The notes beneath the pieces were generated by a model, which had not been told where the DNA came from, searched no databases, and saw nothing but the letters and a program-made list of their open reading frames with translations. This document shows positions 1 through 12,900 of a stretch of 64,000 nt of DNA, piece by piece. The position numbers and the translations under genes were made by a program. The number at the start of each line of letters is the position of its first letter. Position 1 is the stretch's first letter. This DNA is from Haematobia irritans (taxonomy: Eukaryota; Arthropoda; Insecta; Diptera; Muscidae), in the NCBI RefSeq assembly GCF_050003625.1, contig NC_134401.1, positions 94,776,852 through 94,840,851 of the forward strand, written 5' to 3'.

Positions 1-58
1 GGAAGGTCAAAATCTTTGGATCCAAGTAAACTTTTTTTTGAGTGGAGGGAGTACAATT
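1..58. repeat. Fragment of a dispersed repeat (family F)
   Basis: The words GGTCAAAATCTTTGGATCC and AAGTAAACTTTTTT recur at about 7490-7530 (reverse complement) and 51680-51720, and related sequence with GGCTCGGAATC lies near 6380, 18690 and 51655. This marks the right end of a dispersed AT-rich element. No ORF is attached. Confidence 0.4.
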
Positions 59-59
59 A

Positions 60-320
60 AGATTCTTACTGTGCGTGGTAAATATGATTGAAATCGGTTC
101 AGATATATATAGATGCTATATATATCCTTCGCCCGATTTACACTCATACGACCACAGAGGACAAAGTTTTACCCCGATTTACTGCCGGGGCATTAGCCGA
201 TTTAAATGTTGAGTCTAGAGATTTTATAGAAGTCTGAAAACATTTGGTCCAATCTTCTTATTCTTATTTGAATATATGGGAACATATACCTTTATAGCAG
301 CCAAGAAATTTGGAGAATTA
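60..320 (-). repeat. Family B repeat remnant
   Basis: This matches the reverse complement of family B: a GAAATCGGTTCAGAT core, TTCGCCCGATTTACACTCAT, then the B-specific stretch with GCCGATTTAAAT and TCTAGAGATTTT. The terminal hairpins are missing, so it is a fragment. It abuts the mariner inverted repeat at about 329. Confidence 0.55.
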
Positions 321-328
321 GAGATTTA

Positions 329-709
329 AGGTTGGCTGATAAGTCCCCGTTCTAACAAAGAAAAACACATTTTTTTTTTGTCAAAATTCGTTTTTATTAT
401 TCAACATAGTTCCCTTCAAGAGCGATACAACGAGTATAACGACCTTCCAACTTTTTGATACCATTTTGGTAGTACTCCTTCGGTTTTGCCTCAAAATAGG
501 CCTCAGTTTCGGCGATCACCTCTTCATTGCAGTCAAATTTTTTCCCTGCGAGCATCCTTTTGAGGTCTGAGAACAAGAAAAATTCGCTGAGGGCCAGATC
601 TGGAGAATACGGTGGGTTGGGAAACAATTCGAAGCCCAATTCATGAATTTTTGCCATCATTCTCAATGACTTGTGGCACGGTGCGTTGTCTTGGTGGAAC
701 AACACTTTT
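329..709 (-). mobile_element. Truncated mariner element (irritans type)
   Basis: The left boundary GGTTGGCTGATAAGTCCCC is the inverted terminal repeat typical of irritans/Himar mariners. Inside, on the minus strand, is the C-terminal part of a mariner transposase (397-708). The other end is missing: a family A repeat starts at 711 directly against the transposase codons, so that insertion or a deletion removed the N-terminal half and the second terminal repeat. Confidence 0.75.
397..708 (-). pseudogene. Mariner transposase, C-terminal fragment
   Basis: About 100 residues remain of a protein usually near 345 residues. The second catalytic aspartate is in HQDNAPCH and the conserved PYSPDLA follows. 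The third catalytic position, 34 residues after the second Asp and normally Asp in mariner (PSD), reads SEFFLF, so Asp has become Glu. The frame closes with NYVE and a stop. The helix-turn-helix DNA-binding half and the first catalytic Asp are absent, so it cannot act as a transposase. The longer open frame to 768 simply runs on into family A sequence. Confidence 0.8.
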
Positions 710-710
710 T

Positions 711-3700
711 TATACCCTCCACCATAGGATGGGGGTATATTAACTTTGTCATTCCGTTTGTAACACATCGAAATATTGCTCTAAGACCCCATAAAGTATA
801 TATATTCTGGGTCGATCTGAGCATGTCCGTCCGTCCGTCCGTCCGTCTGTTGAAATCACGCTAACTTCCGAACGAAACAAGCTATCGACTTGAAACTTGG
901 CACGAGTAGTTGTTATTGATGTAGGTCAGATGGTATTGCAAACGGGCCATATCGGTCCACTTTTACGTATAGCCCCCATATAAAGGGACCACCAAATTTG
1001 GCTTCCGAGGCCTCTAAGAGAAGCAAATTTCATCCGATCCGGCTGAAATTTGGTACATGGTGTTAGTATATGGTCTCTAATAACCATGCAAAAATTGGTT
1101 CACATCGGTCCATAATTATATATAGCCCCCATATAAACCGATCCCCCAATTTGGCTTGCGGAGCCTCTAAGAGAAGCAAATTTCATCCGATCCGGCTGAA
1201 ATTTGGTACATGGTGTTAGTATATGGTCTCTAACAACCATGCAAAAATTGGTCCATATCGGTCCACTTTTACGTATAGCCTCCATATAAACGGACCCCCA
1301 AATTTGGCTTGCGATTGCTCTAAGAGAAGCAAATTTCATCCGATCCGGCTGAAATTTGGTACATGGTGTTAGTATATGGTCTCTAACAACCATGCAGAAA
1401 TTGGTCCATATCGGTCCACTTTTACGTATAGCCCCCATATAAACGGACCCCCAAATTTGGCTTGCGATTGCTCTAAGAGAAGCAAATTTCATCCGATCCG
1501 GCTGAAATTTGGTACATGGTGTTAGTATATGATCTCTAACAATCATGCAGAAATTGGTCCATATCGGTCCATAATTACATATAGCCCCCATACACTGGTA
1601 GAAAAAGTTTCGTTAATACGATGAATTTCTACGTTTTATTAACGAAATTCTTCATTAAAAGTCAGCCAACGTAGCATTTCGTTATAACAACGTAATTTTA
1701 CGTTATATTTACGAAATCCTTTACGGAATATATTTCGTAGTATTAACGAAGAATTACGTTGCTATTACGTAGCCTTTTCGTTGTATTAACGAATATTATT
1801 CGTTGTATGAATGAAATTTATTCATTGTATGGATGCAGCTTATACGTTGTATGAACGAAAATCATTCATTGTATTAATGAAACCCAACCAATTATTGCAT
1901 TTGAGTGTAGTTATTGGTAGTGTATTATTTTGTGTTAAGATCTTTGAAATAGGTTTTATATTCTGGTACAGTAGGAGATAATATTTATTGATAAATTAAG
2001 TAATTTGATAATCATATAGTGTGACTTTCACTTAAGAAAAAAAGCCTCTAATTTCTAACACCAAAAAATGATAATCGTATCGCCGTGTCCATTTATCCAA
2101 TTTATTTTTGCAACCAAGGTTCATTACGGTAATTGTTTCGCCTTCGTCATTTGAAAGTCCACTTCCCCATGGCATTTTCACTAAAGATTAAAAATTTACA
2201 CTAAATTTCTTGCGAATATACAAAAAACACCAATTTAACTCCCCCACCATCTATGTTTATTATTCACAACGAAACTGTAATGAGCCTGTGCACTCTTTAG
2301 CGAAAAGAACGTAAATGTTGTTAAGGTTTGCCCATCAGACAAGTTTTCTGTTGGACTTTTTACCGTTTGTTTTTCAAGACGCACGCGCAAACATGTGCTT
2401 ATTGTCATGCTTAGATGTGTATGTACAAATTACATAGACGCTACAGACGTATTAGAGAGAGTATGGAGAGACGTTTTAGAGAGAGAGTACGGAGAGGCAG
2501 AAATACTCAAACTCCCATTCGTATTATTAATGAACATATTTCATTAATATGACGAAATATAACAATTTAAAATTTATTTTTTAACGATCTATATCCATAT
2601 ATTAACGATCACTTTCGTTTTATAAGTGAAATTTTCAATTCCAGTTTCGAAGTATATAAAACGACTGTTTTAAGGGCTAAAAGTTTCCAAAAGTTACTCT
2701 CTATGTGCAAATGATTATAATAATTTCATCTTGGAAAAAATTGTTAGTCTAATTCTTGAAAAAATTACAAATTTAATATTCGTAATATTAACGAAACATG
2801 TTTCATTAATATAACGAAAAACCAAAACACAAAATTGTCTTTTAACGATTGATTTCGTTGTATTAACGATCACAAATTTCATAATATTAACGAAAAATAA
2901 TCAACGAAGCCCGTTCGTTAATAGTACGAAACATTTTTCTACCAGTGTATAAACCGATCCCCCGATTTGGCTTGCGGAGCCTCTAAGAAATCAAAATTTC
3001 ATCCGATCCGGCTGATATTTTGTACATGGTGTTAGTATATGGTCTCTAACAACCATGCAAAAATTGGTCCACATCGGTCCATAATTGTATATAGCCTCCA
3101 TATAAACGGATCCTCCGATTTGGCTTGCGGAGCCTCTAAGAGAAGCAAATTTCATCCCATCCGGCTGAAATTTGGTACATGATGTTGGTATATGTTCTCT
3201 AATGACCATGCAAATATTGGTCCACATCGGCCCATAATTATTTATTGCACCCATTTAAACCGATCCCCAGATTTGAACTCCGGAGCCTCTTAGAGGAGCA
3301 AAAGTCATCCGATCCGATTGAAATTTGGTACGTGGTGTTAGTATATTGTCTCTAACAACCATGCCAAAATTCGTCCATATCGGTCCATAATTATATATAG
3401 CCCCCATATAAGCCGATCCCCAGATTTGACCTCCGGAGCCTCTTAGAGGAGCAAAATTCATCCGATCCTGTTGAAATTTGGTACGTGGTGTTAGTATATG
3501 GTATCCAACAACCATGCGGGAATTGGTCCATATCGGTCCATAATTATATGTAGCCCCCATATAAATCGATCCCCAGATTTGGCTTGCGGAGCCTCTAAGA
3601 GAAGCAAATTTCATCGGATCCGGTTGAAATTTGGTACGTGATGTCAGCATATGATATCGGTTCATAATCATGGTTGCCACTCGAGCCAAAATTTTATTTT

Positions 3701-4197
3701 TATAGAAAACATTGTCAAAATGTTATTTCTATAGATAATTTTGTCAAAATTTTATTACTATAGAAACTTTTGTCAAAATTTTATTTCTATAGAAAATTTT
3801 GTCAACATTTTATTTCTATAGAAAATTTTGTCAAAATTTTATTTCTATACAAAATTTTGCCAAAATTTTATTTCTATAGAAAATTTTTCCAAATTTTATT
3901 TCTATAGAATTTTTTTTCCAAATTTTATTTTGTCAAAATTTTATTTCTATAGAAACCTTTAACTTAATTATATACGTATTTAATCGGCCTATTTTAGTTT
4001 AATATATACCACGTATGGACTATGTGGTATATATTACGGTGTTAGGAAGTTTTAAGATACCTTGCCATCGGCAAGTGTTACCGCAACCCAAGTAATTCGA
4101 TTGTGGATGACAGTCTTCAGTAGAAGTTTCTACGCAATCCATGGTGGAGGGTACATAAGCTTCGGCCTGGCCGAACATACGGCCGTATATACTTGTT
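711..4197 (+). mobile_element. Family A DINE/Helentron-like element, copy A1
   Basis: It begins with TATACCCTCCACCATAGGAT (a hairpin with the following GGGGGTATA), then the ATATATATTCTGGGTC box and (GTCC)n at about 828-846. Next come 153-bp units (a conserved word at 1021, 1174, 1327 and 1480), a 29-bp repeat tract (about 3690-3955) built on TTTTATTTCTATAGAAAA, and the end with hairpin TTCGGCCTGGCCGAA and CTTGTT. A TA-flanked element (1593-2947) splits the array. No protein of its own is recognisable. The architecture resembles non-autonomous Helentrons of the DINE-1 type. Confidence 0.7.
1593..2947. mobile_element. TIR element with TA target duplication
   Basis: The ends are inverted: CACTGGTAGAAAAA at the left and TTTTTCTACCAGTG at the right. 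It interrupts a family A unit, giving CCCCCA-TA-element-TA-TAAACC where other units read CCCCATATAAACC, so the target duplication is TA. The interior is AT-rich and full of short inverted words such as TTCGTTAATA and TATTAACGAA. I see no transposase. TA targets fit a Tc1/mariner-mobilised element. Confidence 0.8.
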
Positions 4198-4285
4198 CTA
4201 ATTTTTATTTATTTTTTTTTAATCAAACTAAAAACATTAAGTTAGTTAAGAAGGTAATTGAAATTGTTTACGTTTTTAATGAAAA

Positions 4286-5638
4286 AACAAGTAAGGAAAG
4301 TCTAAAGTCGGGTGGGGCCGACTATATTATACCCTGCACCACTTAGTAGATCTAAATTTTCGATACCATATCACATTCGTCAAACGTGTTGGGTGCTATA
4401 TATAAAGGTTTATCCCAAATACATACATTTAAATATCACTCGATCTGGACAGAATTTGATAGAATTCCACAAAATCTATAGACTCAAAATTTAAGTCGGC
4501 TAATGCACTAGGGTGGAACACAATGTTAGTAAAAAAATATGGAAAACATTTAAATCTGAAGTAATTTCAAGGAAACTTCGCAAAAGTTTATTTATGATTT
4601 ATCGCTCGATATAACTGTATTATTTAGAAGTTTAGGAAAATTAGTGTCGTTTTTACAACTTTTCGACTAAGCATTGGCGATTTTACAAGGAAAATGTTGG
4701 TATTTTGACCATTTTTGTCGAAATCAGAAAACCATATATATGGGAGCTATATCTAAATCTGAACCGATTTAGAAATTTGGCACGCATATCAACAATGCAA
4801 ATTCTACTCCCTGTACAAAATTGCAACTAAATCGGAGTTAAAAATAGGCCTCTGTGGTCATATGAGTGTAAATCGGGCGAAAGCTATATATGGGAGATAT
4901 ATCTTAATCTGAACCGATTTCAACCAAATTTAGCACGCATAGCTACAATGCTAATTCTACTCCCTTTGCAAAATTTCAATTAAATCGGTGTAAAAGATTG
5001 GTCACTGTGGTCATATGAGTGTAAATCGGGCGAACGATATATATGGGAGCTATATCTAAATCTGAACCGATTTCAATAAAATTTGGCTTGACTACACTAC
5101 TAATTGTACACCTAGTGCAAATTTCAACCAAATTGGGGTAAAACTCTGGCTTTTGGGACCGTATTAGTCCATATCGGGCGAAAGATATCTAAATCTGAAC
5201 CGATTTCAATAAAATTTGGCACACTTGACTACACTACTAATTGTACTCCTAGTGCAAAATTTCAACCAAATTGCGGTAAAACTCTGGCTTCTGGGACCGT
5301 ATTAGTCCATATCGGGCGAAAGATATATATGGGAGCTATATCTAAATCTGAACCGATTTCTTCCAAAATCAATAGAGTTCTATTCTGACCCAAATTAGGA
5401 ACATGTGCCAAATTTGAAGTCGATTGGACTAAAACTGCGACCTAGACTTTGATTACAAAAATGTGTTCACAGACAGACGGACGGACGGACGGACAGACGG
5501 ATATGGTTATATCGACTCAGGGACGTACCCTGAGCATTATTGCCACAGACACCATGTGTCTATTTCGTCTCCTTCTGGGTGTTAAAAACATATGCACTAA
5601 CTTATAATACCCTGTTCCTCAATGTGGCGCAGGGTATA
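4286..5638 (+). mobile_element. Family B DINE/Helentron-like element, copy B1
   Basis: It starts AACAAGTAAGGAAAGTC and TCGGGTGGGGCCGA (hairpin), then ACCCTGCACCAC. It has degenerate units around GGGAGCTATATCTAAAT and TGAACCGATTTCAA, a (GGAC)n block at about 5477-5500, and ends in a hairpin at GCAGGGTATAA. The layout is the same as family A read from its AACAAGTA end. No ORF of its own. Confidence 0.7.
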
Positions 5639-5639
5639 A

Positions 5640-6081
5640 ATATGGGAAACATTTAAATCTGAAGCAATTTTAAGGAAACTTCGCAAAAGTTTATTTATGA
5701 TTTATCGCTCGATATATATGTATTAGAAGTTTGGGAAAATTAGAGTCGTTTTACAACTTTTCGACTAAGCAGTGGCGATTTTACAAGGAAAATGTTGGTA
5801 TTTTGTTGGCAACAATGCTAATTCTACTCCCTGTGCAAAATTTAAATTAAATCGGGGTAAAATATTGGCCACTGTGGTCATATGAGTGTAAAGCGGCCGA
5901 ACGATATATATGGGAGCTATATCTAAATCTGAACCGATTTCAATAAAATTTGGTACTTTTGACTACACTACTAATTGTACTCCTAGTGCAAAATTTCAAC
6001 CAAATTGGGGTAAAACTCTGGCTTCTGGGACCGTATTAGTCCATATCGGGCGAACTGTTCCACAGTGTGGCGCAGGGTATA
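5640..6081 (+). repeat. Partial second copy of family B
   Basis: It repeats the B interior from GGGAAACATTTAAATCTGAA onward and ends with GCAGGGTATAA again, but lacks the AACAAGTA end and the (GGAC)n block. It sits directly after B1, so it is either a tandem, internally deleted duplicate or the remains of a second insertion. Confidence 0.6.
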
Positions 6082-6082
6082 A

Positions 6083-6310
6083 TTAATTGACTTTGACAAT
6101 CAACATAAATTAAATTTTTAATTGAAACAAATAAAAAATTAATTGAAATTTGCTAATGATATCAATTAATTTGTTAATCAAGTATTTTTTAATGTCCAAT
6201 TAAAACTGTGAGTGATACTATAATTTTCGTGATGGAAGATATTTCGATTAAATTCATTTAAATTACATCAATTAATTTCGTGATTGAATCAGAAAAATTT
6301 TTTGGGTGTA
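6083..6310. mobile_element. AT-rich MITE remnant (TTAATTGAT family)
   Basis: Short palindromic words (TTAATTGA, ATCAATTAATT) and the distal motif CGTGATTGAATCAGAAAAA match the better preserved copies at 29174-29453 and 61489-61669. Both terminal CACACAAAA motifs are worn. The 290 bases between here and exon 6599 hold a family F scrap (GGCTCGGAATC near 6390) and the splice acceptor. Confidence 0.5.
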
Positions 6311-6598
6311 ATTTTAAGTTTGTAAAGCTTTCGTTTAAAGATAGTTAGTTCCATATGTTTATTTTAAAGAAGCGGACTCTTTGGCTCGGAATCTCAAACA
6401 AAATCCTTAAAAGAAAGTCAAATTTACTTTGAATTGAAGTGAACAGAATAATAACAAGGGGCTTTTTTATCAGATCTTGTATTGATATTTAATATTTTAT
6501 TTGCATTAATTGTGTCCACATTTTTTTCAACGTCACTCATTATCACTTTATTGGAAATTTTGAATGATATATGTAAGTTTTCCATTTTTATTTCTTAG

Positions 6599-6934
6599 AA
6601 TCCACAAAACATCTGGCCGCATTGATGTCAACGATAGACCACAAGATATGACTAAATTAAAGGAGATTTCTCGTTATATATTCCAAGATGACTTTATCAG
6701 TTCAAATTTTACAATTATGGAAACCATGAGATATGCATCAAAATTCAAATTGAATAAATGTTTCGACACAGCCAAACGTGAAAAGATTATTAATGAATAT
6801 CTGGATGCATTCCTTCTAACAGATAAAAGTAATACCATGATCTCAAATATATCGGGAGGTGAAAGAAAAAGATTATGTGTGGCCCTGGAGTTATTGAATA
6901 ATCCGCCCGTATTATTTCTAGATGAACCAACGAC
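6599..6934 (+). CDS. Gene 1 exon: Q-loop, ABC signature, Walker B
   Basis: The acceptor is TTTCTTAG and the donor GTATGC. At 336 bp it has the same length and phases (starts with the last base of a codon, ends after two) as gene 2's 57395-57730. It encodes the strand IDVNDRP, the Q-loop RYIFQDD, the helical subdomain, SGGERKRLCVALELL and Walker B VLFLDEPT. The following intron is only 72 bp, a multiple of three without stops. Confidence 0.9.
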
Positions 6935-9900
6935 GTATGCTATGATTTACCATTTAGGTGATCTATTTAGAGGATTAATTGATGCATTTGTCTACCATAT
7001 TTTCAGAGGTCTCGATGAATTTTCTGCCACGCAGTGTGTTAAACTTCTTAAAAGACTTGCTCTTTCTGGACGTACCATAATCTGTTCGTTGCATTGTCCC
7101 TCAGCCAGTTTATTTCAAATGTTGGATAGAGTCTATGTATTATCTGAGGGTGAATGCATATATCAGGGTGCTGTCAATGGTATTGTACCATATTTGGAAA
7201 ATTTTGATCTCAATTGTCCGAAAAGTCATAATCCAGCTGATTATAGTAAGTAATGATAACATTTGATATTGTAATAGTAGTTAAAAAAATTGAAGCCTAC
7301 ACAGAAAAAATATCAATAATATTTTTTTAATTAAAATTTTAATTGAATTGAAAAAAAAAATCAAATGCTGTCGGGAACTTAATTTAAATAAAGGCCCTAT
7401 CTAAACTTAAGTCTAGGCTATATAAATTTAAAGTTAGGTTACAGATATCAAATTTTCGCTTTTTATGCCATATACACTCAAAATGAAATTAACTTGGATC
7501 CAAAGATTTTGACCTTGCTTTAAGGATTCTGTCAAAAATGCGGCTTCTTTAAAATTGAGACTTTTTAGCGACCTATCGGCTTTAAATCTAGGATCAATAC
7601 ATTAAGATACACACTGCATATATCGAATTTCCCTTGTCGCGGTATCCTAATAAAGCTATTCACGTATAAAAAAATACCAGTTTGAAAATCCAAATTATAA
7701 GTGATATTTCAAAGTGAAAAATGAAATCCTCAAAATAAGTCTTAGCCTATATTTGAAGCGTTTTGATCTTAAATCCAAAAATTCAATATTTCAGTTAATT
7801 TAATGACCATTTCTTTAAATAAACAAGTAAGGAAAGTCTAAAGTAGGGCGGGGCCGACTATATTATACCCTGCACCACTTTGTAGATCTAAATTTTCGAT
7901 ACCATATCACATCCGTCAAATGTGTTGGGGGCTATATATAAAGGTTTGTCCCAAATACATACATTTAAATATCACTCGATCTGGACAGAATTTGATAGAC
8001 TTCTACAAAATCTATAGACTCAAAATTTAAGTCGGCTAATGCACTAGGGTGGAACACAATGTTAGTAAAAAACTATGGGAAACATTTAAATCTGAAGCAA
8101 TTTTAAGGAAACTTCGCAAAAGTTTATTTATGATTTATCGCTCGATATATATGTATTATAAGTTTAGGAAAATTAGAGTCATTTTTACAACTTTTGGACT
8201 AAGCAGTGGCGATTTTACAAGGAAAATATTGGTATTTTGACCATTTTTGTCGAAATCAGAAAAACATATATATGGGAGCTATATCTAAATCGGAACCGAT
8301 TTCAACCAAATTTGGCACTCATATTTAGCAACAATGCTAATTCTACTCGCTGTGCAAAATTTCAACTAAATCGGAGTTAAAAATTGGCCTCTGTGGTCAT
8401 ATGAGTGTAAATCGGGCGAAAGCTATATATGGGAGATATATCTAAATCTAAACCGATTTCAACCAAATTTGACACGCATAGCTACAATGCTAATTCTGCT
8501 CCCTGTGCAAAATTTCAACTAAATCGGAGCAAAAAAATGACCTCTGTGGTCATATGAGTGTAAATCGGCCGAAAGCTATATATTGGAGCTATATCTAAAT
8601 CTGAACCGATTTCAACCAAATTTGGCACACATAGCTACAATGCTAATTCTACTCCCTGTGCAAAATTTCAACTAAATTGGAGCAAAAAATTGGCCTCTGT
8701 GGTCATATGAGTGTAAATCGGGCGAAAGCTATATATGGGAGCTATATCTAAATCTGAACCGATTTCAACCAAATTTGGCACGCATAGCTAAAATGCTAAT
8801 TCTATTCCCTGTGCAAAATTTCAACCAAATTGGGGTAAAACTCTGGCTTCTGGGACCGTTTTAGTCCATATCGGGCGAAAGATATATATGGGAGCTATAT
8901 CTAAATCTGAACCGATTTCAATAAAATTTGGCACACTTGACTATAGTACTAATTGTTCTTCTTGTGCAAAATTTTTGAGAAAATTAGGGTAAAACTCTGG
9001 CTTCTGGGGCCATATAAGTCCATATCGGGCGAAATATATATGGGAGCTATATCTAAATCTGAACCGATTTCTTCCAAAATCAATATGGATCTATTCTGAG
9101 CCAAAACACATACTTGTGCCAAATTTGAAGTCGATTGGACTAAAACTGCGACCTAGACTTTGATTACAAAAATGTGTTCACGGACAGACGGACAGACGGA
9201 CATCGCTATACCGACTCAAGAGCCCACCCTGAGCATTTTTGCCAAAGACACCATGTGTCTATCTCGTCTCCTTCTGGGTGTTGCAAACATATGCGCTAAC
9301 TTATAATACCCTGTTCCACAGTGTGGAGCAGGGTATAAAAAATCCTCAAAATAAGTATTAGGATATTTTTGAATGCTTTTTTTACCTTCACAGATTCTAA
9401 ATCACAGTCAATTTAAAGATTATTTCTTTAAAACAAAAATCGTTTTCTGTACTTTAGGGAAAATTGTCCCTAATTCAAAGACATACGACTCTAACGAAAC
9501 GATGCAAATTTCAAAGATTCATGTTCTAAATTTAATGAAAAAAAAACAATGAAAATTTAGACTACGAACTTTCTTTTTATTAAATGTTGTTTTTTTTTTT
9601 AGGAAATTTGTCATTTATATTGTATATATTGCGAGTCCTACGAAATTTCCAAATTTATATATAATATAATATCCCATACATTATATGTCCCAAACATGTT
9701 TTACTAGTTTATGAATATTATATATTTCCACCTTGGATTGCATACAAAAGTTCTACTAAAGACTGTTATTCACAATCGAATTACTTCGCTTAATTTTTTA
9801 ATCAAACTCGGTCAGTTAAGATTGACATTTTTTCATTTCTATTAAAAAAAATAAATTGATAAATCAATTTGTTAATCAAAATAAAAACGCAAAGTTAATT

Positions 9901-12900
9901 AAAAAATCAATTGACACAATCATTTTTTAATCAAACTAAGAACACAAAGTTAGTTATGAAATGGATTGAATATTTTTGCGGTTTCTATTAAACAATTAAT
10001 TGCTTAATTGATTTAATTAAAAAGTTAATTGAAAATTGGATTGAAGTTTAACTACTTTAATTAATTGAATCGATTAAAAAATTAAGTGATTTTTGCAATC
10101 AACATCAATTAAACATTTAATTGAATCAATTAAGAAATTAATTTAAATTTTCAAATAAAATCTATTTATTTTTAATCAAATATTTGTTATGACCAATTAA
10201 AACTGTGATTGTTACAATAATTTGATTGAAGACATTTCAATTAAATTATTAAATGCCATTTAATTTTGTGATTGAAAATAAGCCCCTTTAATTCTTGAGC
10301 GTTTTATATAGTGGAGTCTATAAATAATTATGAATGAAATTTGTTCCTCCATGAGACTCCAGAAGTTAAATTTGGGGGTCTATATATAATTATGGACCGT
10401 GATGTAATGGTTAGCATGCCCGCCTTGCATACACAAGGTCGTGGGTTCGATTCCTGCTTCGACCGACCACCAAAAAGTTTTTCAGCGATGGATTATCCCA
10501 CCTCAGTAATGCTGGTGACATTTCTGAGGGTTTCAAAGCTTCTCTAAGTGGTTTCACTGCAATGTGGAACGCCGTTCGGACTCGGCTATAAAAAGGAGGT
10601 CCCTTTTCATTGAGCTTAACATGGATTCGGGCAGCACTCAGTGATTAGAGAGAAGTTCACCAATGTGGTATCACAATGGGCTGAATAGTCTAAGTGAGCC
10701 TGATACATCGGGCAGCCACCTAACCTAACCTAACCTTTGTACCGATATGAATCAATTTTTCGCGGGTTCAGCTCCCAAAAAGGATCTTGCCTGGAGGCCC
10801 CATCCCTCCACTAGTGAAATTCGTATCTCCGCCATTGATGGAATATGCAAGAGGTTAGCGACTTTAACTGAAACGGTTTGGAAGAGTCGATCGACATATT
10901 ATTTTATCAGTGTAATAATTGGAATTTAGAAATAATAAATTGTGCCTTAAGGTATGCAACAAAAAATATTTAAATAATATGTATTGATTTTAATTGTGTA
11001 TAGCTTTTAACGGTGAGAGAGATATTAAGCTTTATTCTATTCACATGGCTTTAGCATATACAGTGGCGCACATAAGTATTGGCACAGCACCCTAAACCAC
11101 ATAGTGGTCAAAGTATCTGCGAAAAAATGTGCCTACCAAAAATACTTATTTTAAGCTTCATAAAATATATACCGATCGACACAGAACCACCTCCTGAGTG
11201 GGTTTAGCTCTTGGTGTCCGTCCGCCTGACCATGTGTTGGTTGATCGCAATATTTAGGCCACTATTATTAACCGATTTTGATGAAATTCGGTACAGTGTT
11301 GATGGAAGAATGGAATGCCCAAAAAGTATTAAATGTACCAAAAAGCTAATTTAGAACTACCTGTGCCAATACTTTTGTACCTCAAAATAAAAAGTGATTT
11401 AGATTCTTAATGCAGTTATAATTCAAATTAAAATATTTTTATACCCTCCATCATAGGATGGGGGTATATTAACTTTGTCATTCCGTTTGTAACACATCGA
11501 AATATTGCACTAAGACCCCATAAAGTATATATATTCTGGGTCGTGGTGAAATTCTGAGTCGATCTAACCATGTCCGTCCGTCCGTCCGTCTGTTGAAATC
11601 ACGCTAACTTCCGAAAAAAACAAGCTATCGACTTGAAACTTGGCAGAAGTAGTTGTTATCAATGTAGGTCGGATAGTATTGAAAATGGGCCATATCGGTC
11701 CACTTTTACGTATAGCCCCCATATAAAGGGACCCTCAGATTTGGCTTGTTGAGCCTCTAACAGAAGCATATTTCATCCGATCCGGCTGAAATTTGGTATA
11801 TGGTGTTGGTATATGGTCTCTACCAACCATGCAAAAATTGGTCCACATCGGTCCATAATTATATATAGCCCCCATATAAACCGATCTCCAGATTTGGCTT
11901 GCGGACCCTAAAAGAGAAGCAAATTTCATCCGATCCGGCTGAAATTGGGAACATGGTGTTGGTATATGGTCTCTAATATCCATGCAAAAATTGGTTCACA
12001 TCGGTCCATAATTATATATAGCCCCCATATAAACCGATCTCCAGATTTGGCTTGCGGACCCTAAAAGAGAAGCAAATTTCATCCGATCGGGCTGAAATTG
12101 GGTACATGGTGTTGGTATATGGTCTCTAATATCCATGCGAAAATTGGTTCACATCGGTCCATAATTATATATAGCCCCCGTATAAACCGATCTCCAGATT
12201 TGGCTTGCGGACCCTAAAAGAGAAGCAAATTTCATCCGATCCGGCTGAAATTGGGTACATGGTGTTGGTATATGGTCTCAAACAACCATGCAAAAATTGG
12301 TCCACATCGGTCCATAATTATATATAGACCCCACACACAAAAAAAATTTTTTCTGATTCAATCACCAAATTAATTGATCTAATTAATTTTTTAATTGAAA
12401 TGTCTTCAATCACGAAAATGATAGTATCAATCACAGTTTTAATTGGACATAGAAAAAATTCTTGATTAAGTGATTAATTGATTTTTTCAGCAAATTTCAA
12501 TTAATTGTTTAATTGATTCAATTAAAAATTTAATTGATGTTGATTGCAAAACTCAATTAATTTATTAATTAAAAAAGGTAACTATTTTTAATTACTTTCT
12601 GAATTGGCTTAGAGTTTTTATTTGAATTAACAAATGATTGTTTGAAATGCATTTTTAATTAAAAATTTTAAAAAAATCAGCACTTTTTTTAACCCTTTCA
12701 CTACCGATGTCCGCTATGAAGGACATTCGAAAAAGACACCAAATTCTATTTTTCCACTTAGTTTTGATTTATTTCTCGATGTTATTTTAAAGGCTTTAAT
12801 CTAAATAACCTATAAATATTTTCTATATTGGTGAGGTCCAAAATACATTTTTGTAAAGTTCTTTAGAAATAAACGAAAAATACGAAAATTTGAGACAATT

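Noticed and set aside
1100..1591. Open frames encoding repeated peptides (YMGAIYNYGPMWTNFC type) here and in about 30 other places, on both strands
   Set aside because: They coincide with 153-bp non-coding repeat units. A period divisible by three keeps any stop-free unit open across the array, and the frames start and end at array edges without signals of a gene.
711..4197. CRISPR-like array of direct repeats
   Set aside because: Unit length is 153 bp with no unique spacers, in an insect intronic or intergenic context.
6564..7253. A single uninterrupted 229-residue ORF
   Set aside because: The homologous exons of gene 2 show that 6599-6934 and 7007-7245 are separate exons; the 72 bp between them has GT/AG ends and no ABCG homology, and the first 35 bases before 6599 are intron.
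10397..10470. Functional tRNA gene
   Set aside because: Box A and B are present but the acceptor stem does not close, and the head is followed by a conserved 260-bp body repeated elsewhere, so it is a SINE.
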